A DNA stretch of 6,116 nucleotides from Candidatus Methanoprimaticola hominis (lineage in GTDB: Archaea; Thermoplasmatota; Thermoplasmata; Methanomassiliicoccales; Methanomethylophilaceae): NCBI GenBank assembly GCA_006954465.1, contig LVVU01000143.1:1-6116 (forward strand). Direction: 5' to 3'. The notes below the pieces were generated by a model. It was given only the letters and a program-made list of their open reading frames with translations. It ran no database searches and was not told the origin of the DNA. How positions within the stretch are numbered: position 1 is the stretch's first letter; each line of letters opens with the position of its first letter. Position numbers and translations under genes: made by a program. Below, piece after piece: positions 5,601-6,116 of this stretch.

Positions 5601-5972
5601 ATGTTTGCTGGAGCGAGCATTATCGTGGCAAGCAATGATGGTTTGGTCGAAGGTTCAACTTTTCAAATCGACGACTCAGAAGTTGTCTTGTATTCTGATA
5701 AAGTCAGGGCAATAGAGTTGTTGAACATACTCCATGATGTCAATGCAGAACGTAATGTAGATGGCGGCTATAGCACAGTATCTGTGTTCGATTCATCCTG
5801 GATCGGTAAGATGAATGAGACCGTTGCCACAAATGCCGTATTGAACTCGATCAATGACCATGCTCCCACCATTGTTCTGGACGGAGGCTATTTCACTGAA
5901 AAAATAATCAATAAAATCTCAGCTTCATCTCCTACAGAACAGATTCACTGTGCTTATATGGATTATACGTGA
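5601..5972 (+). CDS. Small secreted protein of unknown function; true start probably 5551, separated by a one-base frameshift
   Basis: The frame encodes 123 residues from the ATG at 5601. I do not recognise the family. The first 15 or so residues (FAGASIIVAS) are the end of a hydrophobic segment, so this start cuts through a signal peptide. In the same frame, back to 5562, the DNA reads ITKLPALVLALII. An ATG at 5551 placed for a leaderless mRNA would give MVIKITKLPALVLALII if one A were restored in the AA at 5559-5560. That gives a textbook signal peptide with lysines then a hydrophobic core, in a product of about 140 residues. The mature part is soluble, contains DGG twice (DGGYSTVSVFDSSW and VLDGGYF) and lacks a membrane anchor. 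It may be the leading fragment of a longer protein. The DNA is much richer in AT than the genes upstream, suggesting separate origin. Expression as drawn is doubtful because no start or ribosome site suits 5601. Confidence 0.6.
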   Translation: MFAGASIIVASNDGLVEGSTFQIDDSEVVLYSDKVRAIELLNILHDVNAERNVDGGYSTVSVFDSSWIGKMNETVATNAVLNSINDHAPTIVLDGGYFTEKIINKISASSPTEQIHCAYMDYT

Positions 5973-5993
5973 ATTCGGCACCCCTATTCTGAT

Positions 5994-6041
5994 TTAATTC
6001 AGCTGAAGATAGCTGAAGCTAGTACAGCGTTTCTGAATTAA
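5994..6041. repeat. Short inverted and direct repeats after the secreted-protein gene
   Basis: TTAATTCAG (5994-6002) and CTGAATTAA (6033-6041) are exact 9-base inverted copies enclosing 30 bases. Inside, AGCTGAAG occurs twice with a 10-base period (6001-6008 and 6011-6018), about one helix turn. The element sits in the 77-base convergent spacer between the + gene ending at 5972 and the - gene ending at 6050. It could be a transcription end or a mobile-element scar; the pairing is too distant to claim a strong hairpin. Confidence 0.4.
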
Positions 6042-6049
6042 CTTAATCA

Positions 6050-6116
6050 TCAAACCTCTATCTCGTCCATCTTGTAGGTCCATCTGTACACTACAGGTTC
6101 CTTGTTGAGATCATCG
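6050..6116 (-). CDS. C-terminal end of a minus-strand gene entering from the right edge, unidentified
   Basis: Only the last 21 codons and a TGA (6050-6052) are visible. The frame reads DDLNKEPVVYRWTYKMDEIEV, a charged, protein-like tail; the other two - strand frames contain stops within this stretch. The rest of the gene lies beyond 6116, so no function can be given. It converges on the secreted-protein gene across a spacer with short repeats. Confidence 0.55.
   Translation of the reverse strand, partial: DDLNKEPVVYRWTYKMDEIEV

Noticed and set aside
5970..6041. Read-through of TGA at 5970 giving 22 more codons to a TAA
   Set aside because: No recoding signal is visible, the extension has no recognisable character, and this lineage's known recoding concerns TAG, not TGA.
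1..6116. CRISPR array, insertion sequence, rRNA or complete tRNA
   Set aside because: There are no regularly spaced repeats, transposase-like frames, terminal inverted repeats with target duplications, or RNA-gene signatures on either strand.

Overview
The window looks like the chromosome of a GC-rich methanogenic archaeon, most likely of the Thermoplasmatota and probably the order Methanomassiliicoccales. The evidence is an archaeal (type II) glyceraldehyde-3-phosphate dehydrogenase next to an archaeal phosphoglycerate kinase, a free-standing archaeal Bud32 kinase, archaeal TATA boxes placed for leaderless mRNAs, and a decayed large surface protein with an archaeal-style C-terminal anchor. 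The order-level placement is inference; no methanogenesis or rRNA gene is present to confirm it. All ten stop codons that can be assigned are TGA, which would suit a lineage that avoids TAG.

Layout. Positions 1-2135 (+) hold a lower-glycolysis/gluconeogenesis operon: the 3' part of gap, then pgk about ten bases later. A TATA box between pgk and the next gene starts a separate unit for a small three-helix membrane protein (2172-2543, +). This gene converges on a minus-strand pair across a perfect 10-bp hairpin (2565-2589). The pair is bud32 (3163-3786) then rdgB (2609-3166), joined by a 4-base ATGA overlap: tRNA t6A synthesis (KEOPS) followed by nucleotide-pool cleaning. A 71-bp divergent gap separates bud32 from a plus-strand AIM24/TIGR00266-family gene (3858-4540), broken by an apparent one-base loss, and a downstream two-helix membrane protein with an acidic tail (4548-4883).

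From about 4.9 kb the window becomes accessory. On the minus strand, 5011 to about 5453 is the wreck of the C-terminal end of a large surface protein, with at least two frameshifts and a Trp-to-TGA change. At about 5461 the sequence turns sharply AT-rich. There a TATA box precedes a small secreted-protein gene (5551/5601-5972) whose signal peptide is also split by an apparent one-base loss. A short repeat-bearing spacer follows, then the last 21 codons of a minus-strand gene entering from the right edge.

No wholly new system is convincingly visible. The points most worth a second look are the cluster of four apparent single-base losses between about 4.18 and 5.56 kb, absent from the first 4.1 kb; the unusual DMS in place of DFG in Bud32; the leaderless promoter that exposes the hidden signal-peptide start at 5551; and the AIM24 plus two-helix membrane-protein pair.
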